Positions 1 to 11,946 of a DNA stretch of 64,000 bases are shown in pieces. Origin of the DNA: Chaetorhynchus papuensis. Its lineage: Eukaryota; Chordata; Aves; Passeriformes; Rhipiduridae. Position 1 is the stretch's first letter. Every line of letters begins with the position of its first letter. The stretch spans positions 89,540-153,539 of the forward strand of contig VWYX01001265.1 in the NCBI GenBank assembly GCA_013396525.1, in the 5' to 3' direction. Position numbers and translations under genes: made by a program. The notes beneath the pieces are model-generated. The model made no database searches. It was not told the origin of the DNA and saw only the letters and a list, made by a program, of their open reading frames with translations.

Positions 1-3000
1 CCTCCGAGCCTGTGAAGGGGGTTTTGTGGAGGAGTAAAGCTCATTGTCAGCTGCCGTGTTCAGACCCTTGGGAAATTGTGACCATTGTCTGGGCTATTAT
101 TGCTTAATAAAAGCTTTGCATTTCCTCATTCAGGGCCTTGAAAATCTGGTTCTGTGCTTTTAAAAATAACTCAGCGTGAGCCACAACTGGGAGCATTCAC
201 AGAGGAAATTCTTCAGCCATTTAAAACAAAGTGAAGGGAGGGGGAAAAAAGCTCTCCTTAAAGTGCTTTTACTTATCCGTGAAGAGAGCGAGTGTGTCCC
301 GGCCGTGCTTCCGCTATCTGGAGGGAGCACAGAGGCTCTGCTCCTGCTCCTGTTCGCTTCCAGCCTTCCAGGATTTTGGGTTATCCAGTGCTATCCCAGC
401 TGGGGAACCTGGGCTGGACATGCCGGATGCATCCTCTTGGGATGTTGTACTTCTTGTGGATGAGCACCTCTGGACAGGTGGGACCAGCGGTCACCGGTGG
501 AGTTGATGCTCTTTGTGCTTGATGCAGAAAAGGCAAGAAAATGTTTTTCTTTCTGTTTGTACCAGAGGCCACATCAGAAAGGGTCACTTCAGGCAAAAGG
601 AAATGTGGTCATGTGCTGAAGGATGTTCAGGATTTAGGGCACCCATTCTGTGGGGAAGGGGGCAGAGGAGGGGGTGCTGTGGGCTCTGAGGTGTTCATCA
701 CCCCAAAGTTGCCCTACCTGTAGTTCTTACTCTTCCTGATTTCTTCTGTGAAGTTACAGCCCAGCACAGAAACCCTGAACTGTTTTGCAGATCTGCTTCG
801 GAGGCTTGTTTCTTTCCCTGTGTCTGTTCTTGGGTTTATTTTCCTTCTGGTGTGGAAATAATTATATTGCTTGTTTCTTATGTTCTGGCTCCGACTAAGA
901 GGAGGAATGTACTCAGGTTTTTTATGTTGTGGTGGTGTTTTTTTTCCCTAGTACGGTTTCTGCTGTTAAAATATTCTGGACAGCAGTTGCTGCCCACGTA
1001 GAGCACAGAAATGTGTGTTTAGTGGTTGCGAGACACGCTTGCTCTGGGTGTGCCTCGTTGTTTTGTTCAGTGCCAGTCTCTGCCGATGTTATTGGCCATT
1101 ATTTATCATTGCCATCAAGCTGGGGAGATATCATTTACATTAGTAATTAGTGCTTTGTGCAGGCCAGAATTAGCTACATTGGCTCTTGATTTGGAAATAA
1201 GTTTTTTTTGGAGCTGTGTGTTTTGTCAGGATAGAGACCATGGTGTGTGGAGGGGATGACACTGGGCTACAGCAATGTTGCCAAAGACACTTGGTAGTGA
1301 AGAGGGTGATGGCTGGAATATTGTCTGGGTTTTATTTGTGGTAGGAAATGAATGATAGCAGCAAATGCCTCTTCCATGGCTCAGTTTCTCCACCTAAAAA
1401 CAAATGCTGCATGATTCCAGAGTGTGTTCATTAGCAGGAATTAGTCTGCTCCCTCTTGCTGTCTGCTGGAGCAGCTGTGATGTGCACAGGGATATGTGGT
1501 GATGCAAAGACTGCAGACAAGACACAGCCCTGCAGTAGCTGAATTCTGTCACACCATTGTGTGCTTCGGTGTTGTTTGAAATTTTATAGGTCATGTGCAC
1601 CATTAAAATGATTTCCATGCCTATGTTTGGAGAATCTGCTGTGCCCACTTTCGTTTATACCCATGTGACTGATCCAGGGCCTTATGTTAAGAATATAACT
1701 GCTTTTAATTTATTTTTTTTTAAAGCCGCTGGTGTCTAAATATATCTAATAAAAATGCAGACTGGAGCTCTTTAATGAGGCGTAAGTCATTCCTGGCTCT
1801 CTTTTTTTATAAGACAAAACCACCTCACACACTGGCTTCTTTTTGTATGGACTTCTGCTTTGCATTTCTACACATTCATCATAGCATGAAGCCTCTGACA
1901 AAAGGAAATAAGAAAAGACTGTTTAAGAGACCGTTTTGCTGTGCATAAACCTGAACCTTTGGAAAGCGAAAACTCTGGGCTGCAGCAAGTGAAGTCATGG
2001 GCTGTGTGTGATGACAGAAAGGAAAAATAAAAATTATAGTGCTGAGTAAATTTAGCGTAGTTGTGAATTGTACAGCAAAGAACAGGAGCTGTTAGGAAGG
2101 GAAATATTTTCAGTTTTATTCCTTCCCTTTGCAAAATCGCAAAAGTCAAGTGAAGGTTGGAAGTTTTTTGCTACCCAAAGGAAAAATCTTCATTTTGCTG
2201 GCACCCAACTTGCTGGCTAAGCCAGTGGTCGAGGCTGTGAGCAGCAGCATTGAGGTGGAGGCTGGGGATGTGTGGCTGTCTCCGATTTTGGCCATTTTGG
2301 GAGGAAATGGTTTTGCTGCAGGAGCAGCTCAGCTTTGCAGGCGCGTTGCTGCTCACGCTGTGCAGAGAAGGCCCTGTGGCTGTGGTTTGACAGCTGAAGT
2401 CCGAGTAGGGCTGTGAAATCAGACTCTGCTCACACATGGTTGTGGCTGGGTGTGAAATCCTGAGCGGTTCCGGCAGTGACGGCGCCGGGCCTCGCACAGC
2501 TGGCCCAGAGTGGGGAAAAAAAGGAGATGTGCTTGTTTTAGAAGGGCCTCTCCTCACTGCTCACGGGTTGATCCTGCATGGTCGGTGTGGTGACAAGCCC
2601 CAAGCTGGGGTCCCTGTCTCCTTTTGCTAGAGAGGACCCAAGACTTGCCTCACCAGGTTTGTGAAGGAAGAGAAGGAGGAGAAGGGAGCCTTAGCAACTC
2701 CAGGTTGTGATCCAGGACTGAAAGCCAGAAGTTTTGTGTATAGAACAATAGATCTGTGAGACAGAACAGATGAAGAAGAAGTTGATGAGTTTTCTGAAAT
2801 GCTGGCCCATGTGAAAAGTTTCTGAGAGAAGGTAGTCAGGGCTGTGGTTTTTAATTTGATGACCTCTTTCCACAGGCAGTCAAACTTTCAGATTTAGCAA
2901 GGCCTTGCATAACAGGAGGTGCTTTGTTTATGGGCTGCACATTCACTGGTAGACACAGGAGCACAATGATAAATTATTTAATTATAGATACCCAAAGAAG

Positions 3001-5043
3001 CGAACCAGGCGCCTGCTGGGCTGTGTTGTCCCTCTGGTTTGCCACTTTGCATGGTTTCTTGCTGGCTAATTCCCAAAATCCAGCCGCTTGCAGAAGGGGT
3101 CTCTCAGTTATTAATGTTAATTAGCGAGGTTCTGCTCTATGAGTATTCCTGTAGCGCACACCAAGTGCTCAGCTCCTCACCCGTGTAACGAGCGTGTACA
3201 CAGCCCCATTGTTAATTAGCAGCATCCCTCCAAGGACTTGTGCTCCTCTTGGGAATGGAAGTTTGGTGTGGAGCTCCCTGTGGTAGTTCGAGCAAGTCCC
3301 CACCGAGACTCGCGTGCAGGCTCTGCCATAGCTGGGTTGTCAGCTTTTTGCCCTTTGTTTTAATCTTAGCTTCTCCTCTGTGCATTCTCCTTGCTAAGCA
3401 GCACGGTTGCTAATATTAGTTCTTTGCAGGTTTGCCATTAGAACCTTGTTTTAATCAGTGCTGACAAAGTCCTGGCTGGGTCTGTGCTCCAGGTAGGGGT
3501 TGGATTTAAGTGTTCTTCAAAAAGCAAATTTAATGCTATAGAAACATGGTGCTCCTTGTGCTGACAACAGTTTTGTATCTCTGCCTCTTAATGACCATCC
3601 TGTAGTAACACCTTCTTCCGTGATTTGTGAAACAACTCCATTCCAAGAAGAAATTTCCTCCTGAAAATGTGGAAGTGCAGTTTGTTCTTGGCAAATCCAA
3701 CTGGGGCTTTATTATCGCTCTGATTTAATATCCTTGCTGATGGAATGCTCCCGTTGTGGGGGAAACATCTCCGAGAGGTGATTCTCTCTACAGAAGAACA
3801 TTCCCCTCCTTTTTTTTAACACTGAAGGCAATAGAAGGGAAGAAGCTGGTAAATAATAGGACTGTAAATGAGAACCAAATCATACTTTAATTTTTATATA
3901 TGTTCAGGATAGAAAAGCAATGTGAGATCAGGAGGTCTTTCCAGAAGAGGAGCGTTGTTCTTAAATATCTCTGCTTTGTCCCTAGTTTTATGTGTTCAGT
4001 ATCATCCAGAAAACTCTTGGTTTTGCCGTTTGATTGTAATTTGCATTTAGATTGGCTGCCTGAAGGGAGTCTCTTGCAAGGGGAGATGGGGCTATGTGGC
4101 TCCAGTCTCTTGCAGATCTGGCTGAAAGTAATGGCATTTACATAAAAACCATTAGCTCTGTTATTGATAAACATGAAAGGCATCCATTTCATTTAATTTT
4201 TTGATGAGGAACTTTTAATATAAGCATACAATAGCACTGAGGTAGAAACATTCCTGCCCCCCATCCCTCTGTACTGACCTCTTGTTTTAAGGGCAAGTTT
4301 TGATTGGGTTTTTATTGGTGGAGAGATGGGAAGTTATTTCTATTCCAATTTACTGGAGTAGCCAGTTGTCTTGCTACATTGTGGGGAATTATTTAATGCT
4401 CATTTTAAGAGGTGTCTCTATTAATTGAACAGGGATTTAATGTCTCCCTGAAGCACAGTTGGTCTGTGTGTGATGTACACTAACACGTATGGCTGGCAAT
4501 TCTATGGATAATCTTTTCCTTAATCAAAATGGGTTTAAGCAGAACTTCAGTGGCGCCTCATTAAGGGGATGAAGTGTGTTGAAACAACAAATGTATTAAA
4601 GGGAGGGAACTTCTTTGGTGCACTCCAGATCAGAGCCCGTGTAACCCTTCAGCACTGTGTCTGCATAAATATTTGTTCCCCTCCTTGTGTAATGGCACTT
4701 TGGGGATCAGGATGTGTCACAAAGAGCTGTGATTCACTGTCTCTGGAGGAACTGGCTTTGGGAAGCTGCTGCTGCTGCTCTCATGTATAAATACCTTGCT
4801 TTTCTCCTGGGCTGCATCAGGTCTGACCTCAGAGCCTCCAGAGCTGTAGCTGTTTTCAAGCATCACAGCATTTGCTTGAGAGGCCTTGCTGAGAGTTTTG
4901 CAGGTGCTTTGAGTTCTTGACCTCAGAGCTGGGGATGTGAGCGTGTCTGTTTTGCATTGATTACCTGGCCTACTTCTAGATTTTTTTGTAAAAAATTTTT
5001 TGTCACTTTATCTATATTTACAGCTCTTTTTCCTCTCTAACAG
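1..5043. other. Unique non-coding DNA, no gene seen
   Basis: There is no recognisable exon or CR1 copy here. Open frames are short and lie on both strands without domain signatures. Base composition is AT-rich in places, notably 1085-1205 and 3930-4200. These contain dense TAAT and ATTA cores and low CpG, as often seen in developmental enhancers. A weak MIR-like piece (a pyrimidine-rich 'CTCAGTTTCTCCACCT' stretch) lies near 1380-1396. The segment ends in the pyrimidine tract and acceptor of the exon candidate at 5044. It is probably intronic or intergenic. Confidence 0.5.
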
Positions 5044-5118
5044 GCTCCAGACAGATGAGTAGAGAACTGGCTGCAGAAGAGGGACAGATTGCAGTTTGCC
5101 AGCTGATCACCGTGTACA
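5044..5118 (+). CDS. Candidate internal coding exon, 25 codons, phase 1-1, gene not recognised
   Basis: Seen directly: a pyrimidine-rich tract (about 5024-5040) runs into CTAACAG, with the acceptor AG at 5042-5043. The donor is ACA|GTGAGT at 5119-5124, which matches the vertebrate consensus well downstream of the junction. The 75 bases between are open in only one frame; the other two stop within 20 bases. That frame begins with two bases that complete a split codon and ends with one base of the next, so the exon is symmetric (phase 1 at both ends). It could be included or skipped without a frameshift. The peptide contains MSRELAAEEGQ followed by IAVCQLITVY, a charged, probably helical stretch and then a hydrophobic one. 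It has no motif I can assign to a family. The internal ATG at 5055 could be an ordinary methionine or an alternative start. No partner exon was identified in the window, so the gene and its function are unknown. It could be a chance pairing of splice signals. Confidence 0.42.
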
Positions 5119-8100
5119 GTGAGTACCTTCATATTTCAGGAATAAAGCTTTCCGTAGTGCCTGATGTCAGCCTCAAATGGCCTCCACTGGGGCACAGCAT
5201 TAAGTCTGCATGCTTGGACAGTGTTTTCCTCAAAGGACAAGCTTCCCTGGATTAACTCTTGTTCTGGGAGAAGTGTGCTGCAGCTCCTTTTATCTGAGGT
5301 GGTAAATTGTGTCCTCGTCCCACAGCCAGTAGTGGCAGAGGAGGGAACTGCTGCATCTGGTGCCTGCTCAGGGCTGTGGGCAGTCAACACTAAAGGTGTC
5401 ACCTGAGGCTTCCTGGGCTGCAGAGCAGAGGAGGCTGCAGGGTCAGGACTGGAAATGCTCCCCAACTCTATTCCAGCCTTGTTGGAGGTGTTGGAACTGG
5501 GTGAGGAGGGTGGATGAGGGAGCTGCCGTGGCACATGTCGGGGTTACTCATAAAGGAGTGCTGTGAAATCAGCCAAATGAGGCTTGGCTTGACTGGTGGG
5601 CAGAAAAGAGCAGGAAAAAAAGCACTGGAAAGCATTATCCAGTTCATGGTAAGGATGGCAGTTTTGCCCTGAAAGTGGAGGAGAAAATCCTTATTTCATG
5701 GGGAATTTTTACACATTAAAATATCTTGCATGCGTGTTAATGGGCTGTAATAACGAGCCTGTGCTTTATGAGGTGTCTGCAAACATCTTAGAACTCGCTA
5801 CTGTGAGGGAGTAAATACTTGAGCTAGTAAATACTGATTAATTGGAATGTCTTGGCCCGTGTGGTGCAGCCAGACTGAAATTGGGAATTGCCTGATACAG
5901 GTGTCTGAAAGGCAGGAGGATGCTCTAGCACTGAGTGTAAAATGCAGGTAAATGTGGGAGCTGCAGCAATTGCGTTTATTGTGACAGCCCTAGCAGGTGA
6001 TTCCCTAAAGATAATGTGGGATGATGAATCTTGCAAGTGTTCTTTAACAAAAGTCAAGGGTGAAATAATACATTCAGAGACTGGGTTGTGTCATCAGGTT
6101 GGTGTGTATATATCCAGGGAGCAGGGCAGAGAATTCCTGTGCTTCTGGGAAAGAAGGGAAGGAGAGGCACACTTTGTTGTGGCTTCCTCATTTCTCCTAT
6201 ATCCAGCCAGTGCATGCAGGATGTCCTGGGCTCAGGTGTCTGTTCCTGTGTATTACAACATTTCTCGCTGTACTTCTGGATCCAGGAAACCTTTCTACCC
6301 CGCTTTTGTGCCCTGCCAAACACAGCAGGGACCCCCCTCAGCTGGAACACGGCTCCTGTAAAAAATTCAACAGTGAATAACAGAAGTGGGAGTAGCAGCG
6401 AGGTCACATGAAGGACAAGATGCTGTTATTGACCATTGGTGCCATCGTGCCAAGGTCCTCATCGACAGCTCTAATCCCAGTGTGTGCTCTGAGCCAGATC
6501 TGCTGACTTGAGGAGCTGGAATCAGTCAATACCATTGAATTCTCCTTTTCTTTGCATATCTTAAGGACATGTAGGAAGTCTCAGGCTGACAGCTGTGCAG
6601 TCTGCACAAGGCCATGGGCTGCATAGGCTTCCCCCAGGACATCATTTGGCCTGTGCAACATTTATTACACTGCTGTGGTGTGCAGCAGGTTCAGCACTGA
6701 CCTTCAGAAGCTCTTCTGGGTTAGTGGGCCTGGTGGCTGGAGGAATAAATGGAGGAGACAAGGATTTCAGGTTTGGAGTCCTTTTTAGGGTGGAAGACTG
6801 TGATTAAAGCAACAAGTATGAATTTAGGTCAGTGGGAGATAGCTGAGGGAAGGGCTGCTCTTGGCAGGGAGCTGCAATAGAGAAGATGCTGGAAACAGTC
6901 TGTGATTGCCATGGAGCAGAATGGGAAAATAACCTGTTTCAAGGGACTCCTTAGAAGGCATTCTTATGCAAGGCTCTCCCCATGACACTAAATATCTAAA
7001 TAACTGGGTTGGGCCTGGAATCTAAAAATATTTTCAGGAGACTCATCTTGAAACACCTCCTGAGGCTGCCTGGCTTGGCAGCAAAGCCAAGTTCTGCAGG
7101 AGTTTGTGTTGCAGGTCCCTTCCTGTGAGGATGTGGCACCATCCACGTGAACAGGAGCGTGGGCCTGATGCTTCCTGTGCTCCACACAGCCTCGTGTGCT
7201 CTCTGCTCACAGCTGCAGTGAGGAAGAGCTGGGGGGAGCACTCTGGTGTGGCAGGGAGGATTTGTGCTGCCTGTACCTGCTGCAGTCCTCCCGAGCAGCT
7301 CTGGGAAGTGAGGGGGTGGAATTCCTGCTTCTTGCTGCTGTTCTCCTCAAGAGATGCTGTAGACTTTTGTCTGCTTCTTAAAAACTCAGAACGTGGCAAA
7401 CACCTGAGCTGTGGGAGGCCACAGGTCTGTCCTGTCTCCAGCTGTGACCAGTAGGAATGTCCTTCATCTCCCATCAGTTTATCTTGGTTGAACCTCTGTG
7501 TGCTTTCAGCCTCCAGTCCTGGCATTTCAAAGTTCAACTCTGTGTGATGAACCACCTCCTTTTGGTAACTGCACCTACTGCCAGCTCGTTTACTGTAAGA
7601 AGCTCCTGTTTAAAATTCTGTAAATCCCTTCTGTGTCCCCTGTCAGAGGCCTCTTTTCCAGACTAAAATGTCCTAATTGATTCAATGGTTCTTACAGAGA
7701 CACTTCATGGTTTTGACCATCTTCACTATATTCACTAGATTTCATTTTTTGGGCATTTTTTCTCCTCTTGAATGTTCTTACTAGAAGATTGAAAGAACCT
7801 TTGGGTTTCTGAGGTCCTGTCCTTTTGCTGCAGCTCTCTGTATGTTCAGCCATAGAAAAGAAACCAGGAATTTTGATGCTCCTTGTAATAATAAGCCACA
7901 GCCTTTTATTTTTTTTTTTCTTTTTTAAGCAGAGGTTTATGGGTCTAATCTAAAAACTCCATCAGAAAAGCTATGAATAAACCTGATAGCATTCCAGTGC
8001 ACTGAGTCACTAGAACAATACATTGTGAACAAGGAGCCCTGGCAGGGTTGTGTGGCTTTGTGCTAAAGCTGTCAGCCAGGATATGGGATGTATCTTTGTA

Positions 8101-10100
8101 TCCTGCAGCAATTTTGTGAAACTTAAATGGCTGCTGGTGTCTGCTGCATCTTCTAAATGAGGACAAGAAACATTCTGGATTTTAAACCTTTACCCCCTTT
8201 CAGTTGGTTAAGAAATGATTGCAAAATGGAGAATTGGTCTTATTTCGATAAATATAAATCAGTGTCATCAAACAGGTTCTGGTTCTGCAAGGGCTGGCTC
8301 TCCATCCCCTCTGCTTTGCATAGATGATATTTATTTAATTAGTGGCTTCCAAAGAGTAGAACTGGAATATGATGCGATTAAAGCGTTAACACCAGGGCTG
8401 CAGTGAAGGGCTGCAGACTGCCACGCCTGGGGCTGTGACAACTCTGTGGTTTTGTCTATCTGCCCTGACTCTGATCTGTGGCTTTTGTGCTGCCCGAAGG
8501 TGAGTCAGGGCTCCCACAGGGGTGATTAAAGCCCTGCCCTGTGGGCAGCCTGGGAAACTTGGGCCTCTGTTTAGCTAAGGAACACTTGGGTGTTTTCCTC
8601 AGCGCTGAATCACAGCTCCATGGCCCATCCAGAGCAGTTTTCCCGGTGCTGAGGTTTATCTTCCACGCCTCCGCTGCTATTTCCACCACCGTGCTTTTCT
8701 TCTTTCCTCTCTGCTGCCTTCCCCGGTGCTTCCTTCCTGCCTTTAAACCCACAGAGCTCCCAGGGTCTGTCTGTGCTCCGCTGGTGGCTTCTGGTCTGCA
8801 CAGAGAAGCCGAAGGACCGAGTCCTTGTAGCAGTTCTCTCCCAAAGCAGCCAGTTTGTGCAGCACCACCAGTTCATTGCACAGATTTGTCAATAAAACAC
8901 CCCAGAAGCTCCCCAAAGCCTCACCTGGCCTGCCAAGCTGTGGCACCTGTGCCTCACCCAGTCCTAAACCCAGCTGTCCTGGACAGGAGACACCTATGGC
9001 ACGAGGAGGAGCAGAGAGGGAGAGAAATACATCCACAAACTACAGGTTGATTTTGAGTCTGTCACTCCTCAGGGTGTCCCAGCCCCTGCTTGCTGGCGAA
9101 GGATGGAGGTTTTTTAGTATTTCCTTGCCTTCATATGTATATTTTATAAATACATACATTTATATTTATGGTTCTTTCTCATTCTTCTTTTTACTCTTGC
9201 ATATGTGAAGCTGCACACAGCCCCAGCCTGCCAGCCCACAGCCAGCCTACTGTAATAATTTCAGCTGTAGTTTAATAAGACAGTAAATTGAGAGTAATTT
9301 TTAATCTGCTTGGGAGAAAAACAGCTTAATTGGCTGTTTCTCCTGGTGGTTCCAGCGTTATTTTTGGCCTGAGAGGGTGTAAATGCAGCAGACATTGATC
9401 TCCCTGAATGAGGGGTCAGCTCTTCTTGGACAGCACTGGAACACTGCATCTGTTTATTTGTATTTTACCTTTTTTTATGTACATTGCCTGAATAATACAG
9501 CCAGTGTGCAAAGGGCCTGTAAAATGCTGAGTTGTGTAGTGGAATTTTGCTCTGCCCAAGTAAATCTCTTGTGATGAGAGACTCCATCCAGGGGGAAACC
9601 TCCTGGATTAGCTTAGGACAAGGGAAGGTTTGGAGACCTCCCCAGGATCCCTGCAGTGATCCAGCCACGCTGGGGAAATGGAACTCGGAGAATCCAGCTC
9701 TGTGCCATCATCCAGGGAACTTTTCCATTTAATGCAGCCATTGAAACTGGGAGCAGGGGCTGTGTGGGACAATGTGTAATGGGGGAGCTGGAACAGGCTG
9801 TCTTTGTGGCACATCACAAAGCCAGCAGTATGTGCTGGAGTGCTCCTGCTTGCTGAGCCTGGAATGTCAGCCTGGCTTCTGTTCTCCTCCCTTCCCGCCA
9901 GCAACTGCTTTGGATTTGGGGAGAATAAGTCACTGTTTGTGTGTTTATTTCTTTCCTGCTCCCAGTTCTTCTTGGATCACACGGGGGATTAGAGGGAAAG
10001 GGCTCAAGGGAGGTGAAAACCATCAGGTTGCTGTGGGATCCTCTGTGGTGTGTTAGTGCAGGGCTGCAACTCTCCAGGTCTCTTCTTGCTCCATAGAACT
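5119..10100. other. Unique non-coding DNA after the exon candidate
   Basis: There are no CR1 copies and no convincing exon in about 5 kb. Two pieces look conserved because of their balanced, non-repetitive, TAAT-rich composition: 7934-8160 and 8215-8400. The first contains opposed SOX-like half-sites, AACAAT at 8014-8019 and ATTGT at 8022-8026. A GTGAGT donor-like site at 8501 has no good paired acceptor. The absence of CR1 here contrasts with the dense CR1 mosaic that follows. Confidence 0.45.
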
Positions 10101-10421
10101 CCCTGACAGGAGGTTGTAGGGAGGTGGAGTCAGTCCTTCTCCAAGGAAACAAGTGACATGATGAGAGGAAATGGCCTCAAGTTGAGCCAGGGGAGGTTGA
10201 GGTTGGATATTAGGAAAAAAATTCTTCATGGAAAGGGTTGTCAAGCACTGGAACAGGCTGCCCAGGGCAGTGGTGGAATCACCATCTCTGGAAATGTTAA
10301 AAACGTGTGGATGTGGCACTTGAGGACCTGGTGTAGTGGTGAACAGGGTGATGGTGCTGGGTTGATGGTTGGATTTTGTGATTTTAGAGGTCATTTCCAA
10401 CCTTAACGATTCCCTGATTCC
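10101..10421 (+). repeat. CR1 LINE 3' fragment (tail type with 'ACTTGAGGAC')
   Basis: The order matches the 3' end of avian CR1: GGCCTCAAGTTG, then 'ATATTAGGAAAAAAATTCTT', the 'AACAGGCTGCCCAGG' block, a GTGGCACTTGAGGAC block and finally 'TTCCAACCTTAACGATTC'. The copy is 5'-truncated, as is normal for CR1. It belongs to the same tail type as 26041-26298 and 56959-57063. Confidence 0.9.
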
Positions 10422-10487
10422 TGTCTTGGTCTTGTTGTTTTTTTCATTATTAAATACTGAAAAATGAAATAACAAAGCTCACCCTGT

Positions 10488-10535
10488 GGAATGGGATGAG
10501 CTTTAAGGTCCTTTCCAACCCAACCCATTCTGTGA
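10488..10535 (+). repeat. CR1 LINE terminal fragment
   Basis: A short severely 5'-truncated copy carries only the last 45-50 bases of CR1, 'GGGATGAGCTTTAAGGTC' followed by 'TTCCAACCCAACCCATTCTG'. It lies about 65 bases downstream of another CR1 copy in the same orientation. Confidence 0.75.
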
Positions 10536-11797
10536 ACTTGTGGCTTCATTTATCCAACAGCAGATACCGAGAGCCCTCTCTGGAACTACTTTCAGTGTAT
10601 CTGGCCTTGGACAACTGGGAAGGGAACGGTGCTGGGACGAGAACCCTGCAAGGTACAAAGCCTGAGAACAGATGCGAACTTCTCTGTGATACAAAAATGT
10701 TGCAGTAATTATTTAGCATAATAAAACTTTTTCAAAGTGGTTAAAAAATGGCTCTCCTGGAGGTTTGCATTGCTGTAGCAATGACTGGGAAGTGGGAAAC
10801 AGTGGCAGTAGCACAAGTTTGATTCCGTGAGTGAACTCTAGAGACAGTGGGGTGTAAATGGTTCCTGGATCTCCTCAGACTTGATAACAACTTGGGAACT
10901 TCTGCTGTGGGTAAAAGTGCATTAGCTCCCATTGCCAGATGAAGCTTTTGCTGCACTGGAGGTTCACCTGGCAGTGCAGAGGGAGGCCCTTGGGAGTAAT
11001 TGTGGGAAGCACAAGTGAAATCCTCCTTTCTTTTGTGTGAGTAGGGAAGTTCCCAGTGTAACTCCATCACAGAGGGCCCCAATATGAAAAGGATTTACTT
11101 TGTGAATTGTTCTGTCATCACTCAGCAGGATAACTGGCTTCTGATTAGGAAGAAAATATAGCTGAAGGTTGGTGTTTGAGGTTCTGAAGTCCTCTTGAAA
11201 AGGCAGAGCTCTTCCTCAAACAGCAATGGCTCTCCTGAGAACAGGATGCTGGAGACTCCATTCTACCAGCATTGATGCAACAGCTGTTCCTGTTTAAACA
11301 ACTTTATTTCTTCCTCCTCCTGTTGCAAATCAAAGGAAGAGTGGGAATCAGTGTTGTTATTTGTTCAGAATTAATAACAAGGTTATTAAATTTTTCACTG
11401 CTGGAGATGTTTTTGTCACGTGCCTCCTGCACTCGGTGGCTCTCAGACCTGCTGCTCTCTGGGTGTTTTTAGCTGCTGATGCTGATGACTGAAGGATCCT
11501 TATTCCTTCTGTTCCCAGCTCCCAAGTGACTCAGGAGCTAAAAGCAAGCCAAGCTCTGTGCCTCCCACAGGCAGCAGAAAGGCTGATGTGGAAGTCATGG
11601 GCATCTTGCTGTGAAGATGATGCTTAAAATTTTAGAAGAGGAATTCTTTTTGGTACAGAGTAGTGAACAATACAGAGTAGTGAGTTACCTTGCTGGGGAG
11701 GCTTCTGGGCAGAAGAGGTTTCACTTCTGCTTCTAAGAGCAAGCTTCAGCCTGGACCTGCATTAGGTAGTGCTGCAGAAAATCCTACCAGAGACTTA
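10536..11797. other. Unique non-coding DNA
   Basis: No exon or mobile element is recognised. A 17-base duplication (TACAGAGTAGTGA, with 'ACAA' between copies) lies at about 11653-11683. Open frames are short and unsupported. Confidence 0.45.
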
Positions 11798-11946
11798 AAG
11801 AATCTCCAGAGTTGGAAGGGATTCGCAAGGATCATCCAGTCCAACTCCTGCCCCTGCACAGACATCCCAACAATCCCACCCTGTGCATCCCTGAGAGCGT
11901 TGTCCTAACTCTCCTTGAGCTCTGGCAACCTTGGGCCTGCCCTGGG
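11798..11946 (-). repeat. CR1 LINE 3' fragment (tail type with 'CCCACCCTGTGCATCCC')
   Basis: Reading the + strand gives the complement of a CR1 end: 'GTTGGAAGGGATTCGCAAGG', 'CATCCAGTCCAACTCCTG', 'CACCCTGTGCATCCCTGAGA', then 'GAGCTCTGGCA'. It has the same tail type as 15821-16028 in the same orientation, and as 17338-17712 and 34942-35257 in the opposite one. Confidence 0.88.

Noticed and set aside
8470..8503. Exon ending at a GTGAGT donor near 8501
   Set aside because: No acceptor with a pyrimidine tract at a sensible distance and no sustained open frame supported by other signals.
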